Of a stretch of DNA of 64,000 nucleotides, positions 44,414 through 57,068 are shown one piece after another. The DNA lies in contig NRSV01000014.1 of NCBI GenBank assembly GCA_002286855.1, positions 186,001 to 250,000 of the forward strand. The letters are read 5' to 3'. A model generated the notes under the pieces. It was not told the DNA's origin, made no database searches, and was given only the letters and a program-made list of their open reading frames with translations. A program made the position numbers and the translations under genes. How positions within the stretch are numbered: the first letter of the stretch is position 1; each line of letters opens with the position of its first letter. The stretch comes from Bipolaris cookei (lineage: Eukaryota > Ascomycota > Dothideomycetes > Pleosporales > Pleosporaceae).

Positions 44414-46911
44414 ATGCACACGCAAAGCACATGCAGCTCGTCACAACGGCAGCCTGCCAGTGCCCCTCCTTTCCTTCATCGAACATTGCAATCCGCCCAT
44501 CTCCCACATTCTAGGTTCTGGACAAGGTTCGACAGCACGATGCTTCATTATATGGGCACGCGGCAATCACCACGCAAGTATGTCGTAGCCGAAGCAGATA
44601 CTACTACTCTTCCGCAGAATCAGTCGTGTAGCATCTGCTGTACAAGAGTATGGACATCGGAGTCATTTAGAGCTATCAATGATGCACCCGTGGAGCAAGA
44701 AAGAGTCTCAGTGCGTTACCAAATCACATCAGAAGAGCTGCGGAAATCTGTCTTAGGAGGATGCGAATTTTGCAAAACATTTGCCGACGGGATACACGGC
44801 AAGGTTTTCCTCGATGAACTCTACGAGCGCCTGCAAGAGAGTGACAGTTGTTCTGGAACCAATGCATCCGATGACGTAGAGACCTGTAGTGAGGATGCGA
44901 ACAAAGAGCCAGAAGACGTTGAGCAAGAGTGGGCAGATGCTTCTGCTTTCAATGAAGAAGAGTTTGATAATGACATTACAGGTGGCTGGGATGCATGGGA
45001 AGAGCGTGATACGCTAATCGAGGCATGCCAATTCGAAGTTGAGGTATCTTTTGAAAGGGGACATGCAGGACTTTTCACATTTGTGAATGCATACATCGAA
45101 GCTATCGATAACGCGGACCATCCTAACAATCTGCAAAAGTTACGAGGAGAGAAATCTGTAGAGCTGCGATATCACGTCAGTAGCAAAGGTATGTTATCTG
45201 GGATGCTGATGGTGGAAAGCTTACCAAGGCAAGAGACAACGGGTCAAGTACATCGTCCATGTTCCCAACTTGGACAGCGAATAGTATGCTTGGAGCAGAG
45301 ACTCATATGAAGATGCTTGAAGAATGGATGCATAGCCTTCAACCCATTGCTCAGTCTGCAACGACAATACTGAATTATTTGCCATCACGCCTGATACAAC
45401 TGTGCGACGAAGGTGGTCTACGCGTAGTCAAAACATCGGCCATCGAGGGTCACGAACCGAAGTTTGCTGCACTTAGTTATGTCTGGGGCACGAATCAAAC
45501 TTTCATTTTGCTTAGTACCACTGAAAATATGCTCATGACAGGATTTGGGACCGAGCAGCTTCCCAAGACGATACAAGACGTTGTGACGGTCACACGTTGC
45601 ATAGGAATAGAATACATCTGGGTAGATGCACTGTAAGAGACCATTTCCAGTTACTCTTTGGATTACTGACAGAGAGATAGATGCATCATGCAGGATTCAG
45701 ATGAGGATAAGGCACAGGAACTACCAAAGATGCGATCAATCTACAAGTATGCCACAGTGACTATTGTAGCTTCTGTCGCCAAATCTGCTACTGAAGGCTT
45801 CCTACATCACGTTGAAGAAGAATACGACTACTTCATCGAACCGGTTACGATACCTTTTTCGACGAACATGGTCCAGCCGACATGCTCAGAAATCGTCCTT
45901 GGTTATCCAGCAGACTATAAGCGATGGAAAGACCCTATCAACAGCCGAGCTTGGACGTTCCAAGAACTCATCTTGTCAACCCGTGCAATTCTCTTCTCAT
46001 ACCGTGGTGTCCAAACAATTGACCGTACTAGCCTGGCTTCTGCGGACGGCATGATCTCTGGTAAAGATCCGCAGTTACCAAGTTTACCATGGAGCGGCAA
46101 GCTGTTCTCTCTGGCTACTACTCCAGAAAATACGCGGCAGGTATGGCTCGCAATACGAGGAGAGTACAGTCGACGTATGCTCTCGTACCAGGGAGACAAG
46201 CTCGTTGCAGTATCGGCCATTGCCGAGGAACTTGCCCAAACGTACAATAGTCGTTATCTTGCTGGCATGTGGGAGCGCGACCTCACTATAGACCTACACT
46301 GGAGTTGTCCGCGCAACGAGACGGTGGGTGATGACAGTCACAACCGGAAGCCTCGAGCACAAAATTACGTTGCTCCTTCATGGAGTTGGGCATCTGTCAG
46401 CGGCGCTGTGGAGGACTTTATCCAAGTCTGGGAAGATGAAGGCAATGACGGAGGAATTGGGTATAAGGATAGCTTTGGGTTTGAAGTGGTTTCCTGTGAG
46501 GTTGAGCTTGCTGTTCCTGGCTTCGAGTATGGAGCCGTTACATCGGGTATGTTGGTCGCGAGAGGTCGTATCTGTACACTCTCTTGGCACCCCCATCCCA
46601 ATGACGAACAGCACAGGCTCCTCGAGTCAGATGGTTACCTTGCAAAATTAGTCGACGGTAACAAGAGCGGACTAGTGAACACGAGCGATAGATGTGGTGA
46701 AGCTACGTTGGATGCCGTTGATCCGGATATGCGTGGGGGCGTAGTGGTCTGTCTTGGGGGAAGATTGGTAGAGAATGTGCCAGGACGAGAAGACGTAGAA
46801 GGAATGATGCTACTGGCGACGACAGAGGGACAGTATCGTCGAGTTGGCTTTTTCCGAGTGCAGGCTGGGGTATTTGAGAAGAGCGAGAGTGCAGTAGTTA
46901 GGATAGTTTGA
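44414..46911 (+). CDS. HET-domain (heterokaryon incompatibility) protein
   Basis: HET domains act in allorecognition and cell death when unlike hyphae fuse; many copies are of unknown role. Three exons (44414-45188, 45236-45632, 45681-46911) give 800 aa. An alternative start at 44540 gives 758 aa. The N-terminal part has a Cys-rich unit (CSICCTRVW, GCEFCKTF) and an acidic stretch, as is common before HET. The HET core has FAALSYVWG, YIWVDALCIMQD split by the second intron, MRSIYKYATVTIVAS and NSRAWTFQELILS. Further on, PSWSWASVSG is a typical HET tail motif. The first intron (47 nt) has weak splice sites and was chosen because it keeps frame. Confidence 0.88.
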
Positions 46912-47503
46912 TTGGTAGGCGGACTCCTGGGTTGCTCAGTCTTAGTGGAGGCGCAAATGACGACGTGTGCACGTGATCGTGACCGGCCGATGACGGTCAG
47001 CGCTAGTGGGCCGGTTCCTCTGGCCCACGAGGGCAGCCACACAGAATGGCGCAATTACTGACCGCCCACACTGACTTGCTGCATGCAAAGTCGTGTAGCT
47101 GCAAACGATGGCGAATGTGGTTGCCAGCATGCATCTCACTATTTTCCCCGGCCTGCGTGTGCAGTGTGCAGCACATGTGCAGCATGCAGTAAATTTCTGC
47201 TCTAGAAGGTTTCCACCACGGCTCGGCAGGAAAAAAAGTGCAGCAGCCGGGCATGAGGCCGGCTGAGTGACGACAAAACCACAATCCATGTCCCACAGTA
47301 TACCATGTATCCCGCCCACATCCTAAGGTACACTTGCCCAGTAGTCTGCCCGACGCCATTCATGCCGCAAGATTAGCTCGGCTCTCTTCCCTTTATCGAT
47401 AAGACGATTTTCTACGCGAAAGCTTCGCTACCTCATCATTCCCTCCTTGTCACTGCCCGTCGCGAAAGACCACTCACCCCTACCTCGTCCACTAGTCTTC
47501 AAG
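46912..47503. other. Intergenic stretch, promoter side of PRPP synthetase
   Basis: About 590 nt with several short CATGC/TGCATGC motifs around 47070-47190 (for example GCTGCATGCAAA and CAGCATGCATC). Pyrimidine-rich tracts lie just before the next start, as in highly expressed fungal genes. Confidence 0.45.
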
Positions 47504-49189
47504 ATGAGGAACATTGTCGTTCTCGGTGGAACCTCTCACCCCCAGCTCACAGAGTAAGTAGCAGCACATGACGGCGTGCGGCGCGCGGGGCTGTTGACGG
47601 CGCTCTAGGACCATCTGCAACCACCTCGGCATACCCAAGGCCAAGGTCCTTCTTGACAAGTTCAAGGGCGGCGAGACCAGAGTGGAGATCCAAGAAAGTG
47701 TCCGCGGAAAGGATGTCTTCATCATTCAGTCTGGTGGTGGTAAAGGTACGGCATTTCCCTGCCCACTCCACACACGCGTCGTCGCATTTTTTTCGAGTCG
47801 CGCAACCATCCCAACGCCAGTCGCACGGCAGTATGCTTCACGAACCGCGCTAACATTTAGTGTCGCGCACAGTCAACGACCATTTGATGGAGTAGGCCCA
47901 TCCTCATGGTATAGTTGAGTCAAGTGCCTGACGTACTATAGACTGCTTATCACCATCTCGGCCTGCCGAACTGCCTCTGCGAAGCGCATCACCGCCGTTC
48001 TTCCTCTCTTTCCATACTCGCGACAGTCGGACATTCCCTACAACAAGACGGGCGCACCGCTGTCAAAAGTCCCTGGGCGCTCAAGGACCGGCACATACTC
48101 GCTCGAATCTCGCCCGCAGACGCCCCACCCAGGCCAGCCTGAGAGCGCAGGTCTCGCAAATGGCTCGGCATCGCTGCACCACCAGCTTAGCAAGATAAAG
48201 CTAGACGAGCGCAATGGGATTACCTCGAACCCTTCAAGCCCCGTCAAGACGAATGGCATCAAGCGCACCGACACGCTTGATTCGACCAAGGGAGACAAGG
48301 CTGCGTATTTTGGCACTGATCATGCCACCAACGGCGTTAACGGTACCAATGGCACTCAAACGCCCGGTGCTCTGACACGCCAAACCACCATTACCAAACC
48401 TCCAGCTTTCGAGCCGCAGGTCGGATACCGCCAATGGGTCGCTCAGGCTGGTACTTTGATTGCGGATCTTCTGACATGTGCTGGAGCCGACCACGTTATT
48501 ACTATGGATCTCCACGGTATGTGATATCATTGAGTAGACACAATTCGACGCCTCTAACAAGTCACAGACCCGCAATACCAAGGTTTCTTCGATATTCCCG
48601 TTGACAACCTATACGGGCGTCACCTCCTGCGCAAATACATTCAGTTCAATATTCCCAACTACCAGCAAGCTGTTGTAGTTTCCCCGGACGCAGGTGGTGC
48701 CAAGCGAGCCACAGCCATCGCTGATGCACTCGGTATGCCCTTTGCTCTTATCCATAAAGAGCGCCGTCCTACTCAGATTAGTGACCGGCAAAATGCGACC
48801 ATGATGTTGGTTGGAGACGTATCAGCTCGCACAACAATTCTTATCGATGACTTGGCGGATACGTCGAACACCATCACCCGTGCAGCGAAGCTCCTGAAGA
48901 AGGAAGGCGCTACGCAGGTGATTGCGCTCATCACGCATGGCATTCTGAGCGGGGATGCCATTGATCGCATCAATGCTAGTGCGCTAGACAAGGTCATCGT
49001 GACCAACACGGTACCTCAGGACGAGCATAAGTCGAGGTGCCCCAAGTTGGAGGTTTTGGAAGTGGGCAATGTGTTTGCTGAGGTATGTACAAAACCTTGG
49101 CTGATATTGGAGCATACTAATAGGAAAACTAGGCTATTCGCCGCGTCCACCATGGTGAGAGCATCAGCGTGCTGTTCGATTACAGTTAG
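47504..49189 (+). CDS. Ribose-phosphate pyrophosphokinase (PRPP synthetase) with long internal insertion
   Basis: Makes PRPP from ribose-5-phosphate and ATP for purine, pyrimidine, His, Trp and NAD synthesis. Six exons (47504-47553, 47609-47745, 47873-47891, 47942-48516, 48568-49082, 49133-49189) give 450 aa. Exon 3 is only 19 nt and codes for part of VNDHLME. Core motifs are PLFPYSRQSD, MDLHDPQYQGFF (metal and PRPP loop), SPDAGGAKRA and ILIDDLADTSNT. Between SRQSD and the GYRQWVAQAG segment (about residues 100-225) lies a Ser/Thr/Asn-rich insertion absent from ordinary enzymes, as in yeast Prs1/Prs5-type subunits. It is therefore probably one subunit of a hetero-oligomer. In yeast such insertions link Prs proteins to cell-wall integrity signalling. 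Confidence 0.92.
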
Positions 49190-50072
49190 TACCTCTGCTC
49201 GTTCAGCTTCAGCTACTGGATCAATCCTGCCACGCCACGCTCGTTGTCAGCTCCCTATGGACTTTGGGAGCGGTAGAGACAGACTTGGTTAGAGGCCTTT
49301 TTTTGCTCACTTTTTCGTTTTGTTGAAGGTTGCACACTCTTGGACCCTCCTTTCGATGACATTCAGATTGGACATGGGGTGTATTTTTTGAATTTTCTGT
49401 GCTTTGCGTGTTTGTTAAGACTGCTGAGGAGCGGTATATCAAATACCTAAATGTGCATTATGAGCATATGTGCATGGATTGGCGTTTTTTAAGGGCGGTT
49501 CCTCTTACAAAACCTCTGAAATAGTCATGGCTATTTTTTTGGATCCACTGGATCGACGGGTGGTGTGTTGTGCTGTTGCATGGCCACGTGCTGTGGTGGT
49601 GAGGCTTCACCCCTGTCCGAATGACTCGAGTGGTATCGTCAGTACGATGGATGTTAATAATATGATGAAGTAGAAAGAAAAAGTTGTTTTTGAGAGATGC
49701 ATGTGCATGTATCATGAATAGGTTAATTTGCTATGCACATTCAGCATTTGTGGTACTGAGGAATGTTGTAGGTGCTTCGTGTCGCTATTTCGTTCCTTCT
49801 CTTCATCCTCTACTAAACCCAGCATATCAACTCTTCTTCTCGTCCTCTCTTTGACTAATCCCCCCCCCCCCACTCACGACTTTTCCTCTCTTCTCACTCG
49901 ATTGCATCTGTTGTTCCAATGGTATACGCATGTGTGCAGCACAATCATTGGATTCCACATTCCACCAAAACGTCGCCCATCCATCTGCGCCCCAGCGTTA
50001 CCAAGAATCCCCAAACGCCGCATTTTCCACAATGTCTTATCCCTTGAACCTCGGAGAAACATGTAAACCAAC
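49190..50072. other. Convergent 3' region with a C homopolymer
   Basis: About 880 nt between two convergent genes. It contains a run of twelve C at 49860-49871. Otherwise consistent with untranslated sequence. Confidence 0.45.
49860..49871. repeat. Poly-C tract
   Basis: Twelve consecutive C on the plus strand, prone to length error and polymorphism. Confidence 0.85.
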
Positions 50073-50705
50073 TCATCTAATCCCATCTTCCCACCTCCCA
50101 ACCCCACTATCCTTCCGCCTCCCCCCCTTTGCCTCCGGCGTAAACAACTCCGCGCTCAACACCAGCACCGCCGGTACAACCGCCAGCGCATCAATCGTCC
50201 CGCTCCTGCCCTTCTTACTTTGATGCCGCAGGTCCATCAGCGCGTTGACTTCGCGGGATTTGATGGTCTCTTTGCGGGGGCGGGGGGAGTCGGTGCTTTG
50301 CCTCGCCGAAGACGCATATGTAGATGTAGAGGGCGACTGAGGTTGTTGCGAGGATGAAGTAGAAGAAGAACGTCGCGTCCGGAAGCGAGAGAGCGAAGAG
50401 AGGGTTTTTGAGCGGCCGCGGGGTGGGTCTTGTACTGCGGGCGCTGATGACGATGGGGAAGAAGAGGTAGGGCTTGTGATGGCTGTTTTGCGGGCGGGGT
50501 TTCGGGGGGGAGGGAGGCGCGGGAGGGGTATGTTGATTTCAGTGTATAGAGGGGCGTCGTAGTGGATTTGGAAGAGGGTGTCTGGTGTGGAGGATATGTC
50601 ACAGATTGGCGGTGCGGTGGCGTTGTGTTGTGAGGTTATGAATGTGCAGGAGTCGAGTGGTGGGAAGGGCTCCGGGCAGGAGGGTATGCTGGTGGTGTAC
50701 TCCAT
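50073..50705 (-). CDS. Pro/Ser-rich protein with C-terminal hydrophobic segment, unknown function
   Basis: An intronless 210-aa frame. The N-terminal part has a few Cys and the segment TLFQIHYDAPLYTEINIPLPRLPPP. A Ser-rich basic middle follows (SRFRTRRSSSTSSSQQ), and near the C-terminus a hydrophobic stretch IDALAVVPAVLVLSAELF that could cross a membrane or pack as a helix. No known domain. The unbroken frame and ordered composition favour a real gene, but this was not tested by conservation. Confidence 0.5.
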   Translation of the reverse strand: MEYTTSIPSCPEPFPPLDSCTFITSQHNATAPPICDISSTPDTLFQIHYDAPLYTEINIPLPRLPPPRNPARKTAITSPTSSSPSSSAPAVQDPPRGRSKTLSSLSRFRTRRSSSTSSSQQPQSPSTSTYASSARQSTDSPRPRKETIKSREVNALMDLRHQSKKGRSGTIDALAVVPAVLVLSAELFTPEAKGGRRKDSGVGRWEDGIR

Positions 50706-51881
50706 GGGTTCTATTTTTCACTATCTATCTCTTTCTTTGTTGTTGTTGCTTTTTTTCCAGGAGGTGTGTGACCGGGGAGGTTTTGGGATATTGTGTGTAG
50801 GGGAATTTGAAGAAAGAGAAGATGCAGCCTGGAGCGGGAAATGGATTTGTTTTCTATACGCCTCCCCGTGTCTATGTGGCTGGTTGGTTCACCTTTTTGT
50901 GCTATGTGACAAAAGTACATGGGAGGCCTAGCACAGCCTCGATTCAGGCAAACCGTGGGTTAATATCACGTTTTTTTCCTCCTTCCTCGTTTAATCGCCG
51001 ACTTTCGCTCGGAATCTTTTGTGGTAAATTACGCCGCTACTTTTCGATATGTGCCGAGATTTGTGTTCGCGATGTTTGGTTGTTGAAACAAAACCCTGGT
51101 TACTTCTTGGGAATACTATGGAGGTGGTTGGTGCGTTTTGGGTGGTAACAACAGGAATCTCGTGGCTTCTTCTGTCGCGCGAACGCGGTTTACGTACCCA
51201 AGTCGCGACTACATACGTACACATGTACATCATTTTGTGCTGACGCACGATAATCATTGCAGCTTGCGGTTCAGCTGATGGCAACAAGCCCCCCCCCCAT
51301 TATGCGCATACATCTTGACTCAGCCGCAGTCAGAAGGGGGTGCGTGCGGGCAAGGCGGTCGGGAACCACTCATCCGTTTGAGTCTGACCGCAGTAGAGGA
51401 TTTAGGCGCCCTTGTGGCGTAAGGCTGTGCGATCGTCCCCGCATGTTTAGGGGCAGCTGAGACGAGATGATTTGAAGACATTCCAGCACCAAAATACGGG
51501 TAAGAAGAGAGCCTCGATTTGTCAACAGCTTCTGGGTGCAGCAGAAGCAGGGTCATCTTGGTTGTGGAGTGCTAGTCCGTGAAGCGCATTTAAAAAGAGT
51601 TTGGTCGTGATTATTTGTTACCTTGCATCTAGCGCTTACAATGGTACCTTGGAAGTGTGGAACTACGTCTTCGCTAGCTGCTTGGCATGTTGACTTTCTA
51701 AAGAGGAATGACCAAGGCTTAGGCACGTGGTGCTGTCTATCACCCTTTTGGTCACCAAGACTAAGGAAGAGCCATGATCAATGCGTAAATCATACGTATA
51801 TTTGTTGTACAAGCAATCTTTTTTGCTAACAGGTATGTACTCTGACTAATATATTATCCAGCCAGCCACCTCTCCAACAAT
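50706..51881. other. Gene-free stretch
   Basis: About 1.2 kb upstream of the unknown protein and downstream of isocitrate lyase. There is a C run near 51290. Nothing else seen. Confidence 0.4.
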
Positions 51882-53706
51882 CTACTTGAACTGATCTTCA
51901 GTGACTCCCTTTCCCATCGCAGCCGTCGAGCTGACACCACCACTAACCATCTTAAGCAGGTTGTCCACATAGTTGGCACCACTCCATTTCTGGTGCGTAA
52001 GAACATCGACCTTGTTCTCCGCCTCGGGCTCCTGGATAATCTCACCGTATGCACGCATGCCCTGCTTAGCATATGCCTTTGAGAAAGTATCAGCCATGAG
52101 CGCGCTCTGATGCAGGCCGGCGAGCGTGATAAATTGCCAGCAGTAGCCGAGCTTGGCGAGGCGCTGAATATATGTCTCCTGCTCGTCACGTGGCATGGCG
52201 GCTTTCCAATTGAACGATGGTGAGAGGTTGTATGCGAGTCTGGCAGAACGTTAGTAATCTATGAAGAATGGGTGAATAGATGGAGAGAAATACTTTTGCT
52301 CAGGCCATACGGCATGCACGCCGTCGGCAAATTCTTTGGCTTGCGCGTAATCTGGTAGCTTCGACTCCATCCAGATCATGTCGCAGTAGGGAGCGTATGC
52401 TACAGCGCGGTTGATGGCACATTGACAGCCGCCCTGGTACCTGTAGTAACCTTCTCGTGTTCTTGCTGCCTCCCAGTTGAAGTACACATCGACGCCAGTA
52501 ATACCAGTGGCAATGGCACGTGCTTCGGAATTGCTCTTGCCCTTGCTCTTCTCCAGGAACTCGTTGATCAGACCTTGCTTGTTGACGTGTACGCCAGCGT
52601 TGATAGTATCGATTACGGCCTCGTGGAAGAGCTTAAGGTTGGCCTCCTTGATCCAGGCGTCTTCGATGGCTTGGAGTTGGGCACCGCTCTTGCCAGCTTG
52701 CTCTGCAGCGTACATGAGCTCGCTCAGAGGCTGCAGTGCAGGATTGGTACAGCCCAGAATGTAGTGGTGGTCGCGTGGGTCAATGGTGGAAGTGATCAGC
52801 GTAGCGGCTTCTGAGTCGGTACGTGCGACAGCGAGCAGATCGGTGCCTAAGAAATCCTTATTATTATGATTTCAGATTATTCGGTTTTTTTAATCTTACC
52901 CATAATGTCTGCTTGAGCTCTGATAGCTACTAAGCGGTTGATGTGCTCGCTAATGGGTACTAAAACCTTTCCAGCCATGTGTCCGCACTTCTTCGTTCCT
53001 GGAGCTTGATCCTCAATGTGTATGCCAGCCGCACCCTTCTCGATGAAGAGCTTGGTGAGCTTCATAATAGCCGTAAGACCTCCATGTCCAGTATCTGCAT
53101 CAGCGATGATCGGCCGCAGATAGTCGACATTGGGGAGTTTGGTGCGGTCAGCCTTCGCAGAGCTAAGACGCTCCTCGCGTTGCTTCCGGTCGTGGAAGAG
53201 TTGTGCCATGAACAAATGGCCAACTTTGTTGGGTACGGTTGTCTAAAAATATGAACTTCTTGCTTTGACTACGATTTTGTTTTGAATAATACTCACATAA
53301 GGGTAGTCTGCTAGATCCGGACCGGGCTCATCCGTGGATGAAGCTGTCGACGAAGCTTGCCATCCAGAAACATAAACAGTGTCCAAGTACTTTGCCATCT
53401 GTGTGACCATGACCGGATCAAGACATCCATATGTAAAGCTGACATCTTTGTTCTATACATCGTCAGAATGCATTCATCAAACCTCTCAGAGACACTATTT
53501 ACCTTGAATCGTCCCTCAACAATCTGCCAGAGCTTCTTCGACTGAATGTTGCTAGGGTATGTGATCTTCAAATTACCTCGCTTGGAAACAATATCCTCAG
53601 CAGTAAAAGGCCTCCTTGTAAACCTCCATCTGGAATCTGTCCACCATTGCTTAACCTCCTGTACCTCCTTCTGGAACTGAGCGTCTTCAGCGTCAATGTT
53701 CGCCAT
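51882..53706 (-). CDS. icl1: Isocitrate lyase
   Basis: Glyoxylate-cycle enzyme that splits isocitrate into glyoxylate and succinate, needed for growth on acetate and fatty acids. Five exons (53503-53706, 53297-53452, 52900-53242, 52294-52846, 51882-52239) give 537 aa, the normal length. The active-site signature KKCGHMAGK has catalytic Cys206. The N-terminal FQKEVQEVKQWW, the IADADTGHGG metal region and SPSFNWKA near the C-terminus are all typical. The protein ends EDQFK, so it has no SKL-type peroxisomal tail. In this group the gene is usually induced by acetate and repressed by glucose; I did not find decisive sites. Confidence 0.96.
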
Positions 53707-54839
53707 GACGATGTGTGTGTATTTGTGACGTGAGATGGTCTGTGTTGAAATAACCAAAACTTGCTTCAGCAACCGAGATCACCGCTGGATGTGAAAAGGA
53801 GGAGTAATAGAAGAAGATAGAGTAAGAGAGTAAGAGAGAAACAGGATAACAGTCTTCTCTTTTAGTAGCAAATGAACAAGCAATGGGGGGGGCACACCGG
53901 AAATCTAGCCTCGGTCTAACCGTGATATAAGCTCTAGGAGAAGAGCCAAGCTTGGTATTAAGTACACACAGCGAAACATCAGCATAAATCCCCAAATGCG
54001 CGAATTGAGTTTAGCACTGCACCCCAGCCCTACCCCAAGAAGGATTCGGGAAAGACCGGCTGAGCGCACCATTGGCCCGACCACAGCATCCGAGGAAGCT
54101 GGGAGGAAGCTCTAGCGTGACCGTCATGCTCGAAACCGAGAAAGGCCTGCGTTGTGAGGGTTGTCCTCGGCCCAAAGGGAACCGCACGTTCGGGGGGGAG
54201 CATGACTGCTGTAGATCGTGGGTGGGGATTGGGGGGGACCAGCGGAAGAGTGACGAGGATGACGTTTGCCAATTGCTTGTAGAGAACTACGTATTGCACT
54301 TCATTTGGCCCTTTAGGTTCTGGATCTTGCACATTATTCGCGCGCTCTCTCTCTCTCTCAAACAATCTTAAATTCAACGGCCAGAAGTAATTTGGTGTGG
54401 GCACGCGACACATGCAAGCTTCACATGTCGAAGGGTCGTCGTTGTTCGTTCGTCCCATGTGTTTTTGTGCATGTGAAGGGGGACCAGCGGAAACCTGGGG
54501 TTGCGCGTCGTTAGCGTGCAGCGGGTTTTTTGTGTACCTCGGCTGATCTTACCCGCAAGAAGGGCCATGACCAAGATTCGATCTGCAGATATTCACAAGC
54601 AGACGGATATGTGTGCTGCTTGGCCGGAAATGCAACGGATAATGCCATGTCAGAGCAGCCGTCATGATTGCACCTGGATACATCAGGATGGACAAGGCTC
54701 ACCGGGAGTAAGCCATCTCGGCAATTGCTAATGATCTGTTCCATGATGTTCGCCAATAAGAGGACTTCTCGTCGCCAATGAGGAATGACCATATCAAGGA
54801 CAGACTTGCTCGATTCGAAACAGCTAACAATGAATAGGC
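53707..54839. other. Upstream region of isocitrate lyase
   Basis: About 1.1 kb. The first 150 nt are pyrimidine-rich on the minus strand, as expected for a leader. A G run near 53886-53892 and a CT repeat near 54347-54359 are present. No gene seen. Confidence 0.4.
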
Positions 54840-57068
54840 TTAGCTGTAGCCTTTTAGCAAACCATACGCATGGGTTGCGTGTACTAATAAAGCGCTCTTC
54901 GCCAGCCACCACCAATCGAAATCATCGCTACCACGAGCATAAAAGCACGTAGACCAGTCCTTGCACTCCGCCAACGCCAATATGCATTTAGCTGATTCGG
55001 ACCCTGCCCAGGAGTCGCACCAGGCCCTCATCTGCAGAATAGCTAGGTAGCATAGCAATATCCTTGCCATTAGATCCACTAAATCTACAACCTCCGAAAA
55101 TCCAAAGCAAAAGCGCTGCGCTAAGAAGAGTTTTGTAACGGCTCTTCTGTATTTCCCAGCATGTTTCTGACCCGCTGGGTTTCTCACAAACTGGTCCAGT
55201 TCCGAATACGGCCTGGATCGAATGTCGTCTACTTGGATGTTTGAGCTTTGTGGGGTCACAGAGTACGCCGGATCGGGTGGTGGACACCTCAGCTTTCTTA
55301 GCAGCATCCATCTTAGTTCGTCAAAATAACCCCTCTTGATTGGTGCCATGTTCTCGCCTTCAACACAGATCGAAGATCGGTCCGACAGTAGGAAAGGGAG
55401 TAATTTAGGGCGACACAACCACAACGTCCGATTCCGCTCGTCGGTGAAGACACATTCACGGTCAATCGCCTCGGAAGTGTACGTGTAGTGGACGAGCCTC
55501 GAGTAAAAGGCCGGGGTAAGCACACAAATCTCCATGTTCTGTTGGGGTCTTTCAGGCTCCAGGATGTGGGTCGTAGAAATAAGGCGACACTGTGTTCCAG
55601 GGATCGAGCTTTTGAATGTAATGCGAAACGGATATTCAGTCTCGTTCACAAGCTTGTAAAGATAGTCTCGGAAGACTTCCTCGAGTGCGCTTTATAGGTC
55701 AGCAGTGGTTACTTTGCGGCGATGTGTTTTGACTTACATTTCATCAGAGGTGGGTAGACGGCCGATGCTAGAAGTCTGCACCTCGGGCCTAAACCAAACA
55801 TGAAGCTTTCTTTTAAAGAATAGCTTTCCTGCTTCCCTGAGAATACGCGGAAATGTGACCAAACCAACCCACCACCAGCTCAGGACGAACCAGACTGTTC
55901 CAAAGAAGCCTAGCTGGTCTGGATCCAAAGACTTACCAGTAGAAAAGAGACGAGCTACAAGTTTTCCGTGATCTTTGGAGGACTTCAAAGTGATTGTATT
56001 GTCAATTCTGGGGTCATCGTGGCCGATGGTTGGGAATGGATTCTGAGCTTTGAGCGCGTAGGATCCCTTTCTGGAATTGAATGGCGAAACGTGAAAATCC
56101 TTCATCCAGACATCGGAAAACTTTGACTTGGATGCATTGGCCAATTCAAGCTCAGATCCCTCATCCGCTGATGACTGTTGGGAGTCTAATTTGTGGAGTG
56201 GACTAGAAGGACTCGATCCATCGAGCAGGTACATACGCCTTTCCCCGAATGTGTTGTTGACCTCCAATACCATTCTTTTAAGTTCATGTTGGCGATCGTA
56301 AATGTACCAGAACGAGACGGGATTGAAGGAGTAACCGAAAAAGCGCGGTGCTGTCACCAAGTAGGCATATTCCCACTCTGAGTCGGCGACATGCTGAGCT
56401 TTCAGATACTTTCTTAACTTTTGGTAAAATCCGAGCTCGCCATCGCCTCGCTCGAGGTAATCCTCGGCTCTTACTCGGAGCCACCATGATCCCAAACACC
56501 GGTCTTCTCCACTTGGAAATTCTGTTTCGTTCTGCTGAGTACCACTGCAGACAATGGGGTATCCGCACTGGAGGTACGAATATGCAAATGCGTGTCTCTT
56601 TGGGAATATTCGGGCATGCGTTGTCTGACACGGGAAGATGCGTGGTTTGGGAGCCTCCACCTCGGACCTCTGTACAGTTCCATTGGATGATTCCGGTGCT
56701 GTTGCATTCTTGCTCTTGAATGCGCGGGGTAGGACGGATACCAGCAGCGTAAGTACCGTTGCAATACCGTATGCGTTGTACAGTGTGTACTCGTGTTCAA
56801 CCCCAAAGTTTTCCCACACCCCCGCTACACACCCGAGCAGTTGCTGCCGTATGTGCCAGGCAAACAACAGTGCAAATATGCCACAATCCGTCGCAAGCTT
56901 GCTATCCTGACGGCTCCATCTCAGACTGTATCCTATGATCCAGATTGTAAGCAAAGGCCAGACTCGCCACCCGCTCGGTACAATTGAAGATAGTACCATG
57001 AGCGGGGCGCACCCGACAATAAAGGACTTGAAGGCGGCAAGGCCATTGAGGGCACTCGCAACAAACAT
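54840..57068 (-). CDS. DUF1365 domain membrane protein
   Basis: Two exons (55738-57068, 54840-55689) give 726 aa. The N-terminus has several hydrophobic segments (about residues 1-120), so it is an integral membrane protein. The DUF1365 domain follows, with THARIFPKRHAFAYS, FGYSFNPVSFWYIY, EVNNTFGERRMYL and KDFHVSPFNSRKGSY. A hydrophobic stretch FFGTVWFVLSWWWVGLVTFP lies near residue 400. The C-terminal 280 residues have no recognised domain. In bacteria DUF1365 genes often neighbour cyclopropane-fatty-acid and flavin genes; the fungal role is unknown and probably lipid-related (inference). Confidence 0.87.

Noticed and set aside
44328..44588. 86-aa frame overlapping the HET gene start
   Set aside because: Other frame over the HET N-terminus; no independent support.
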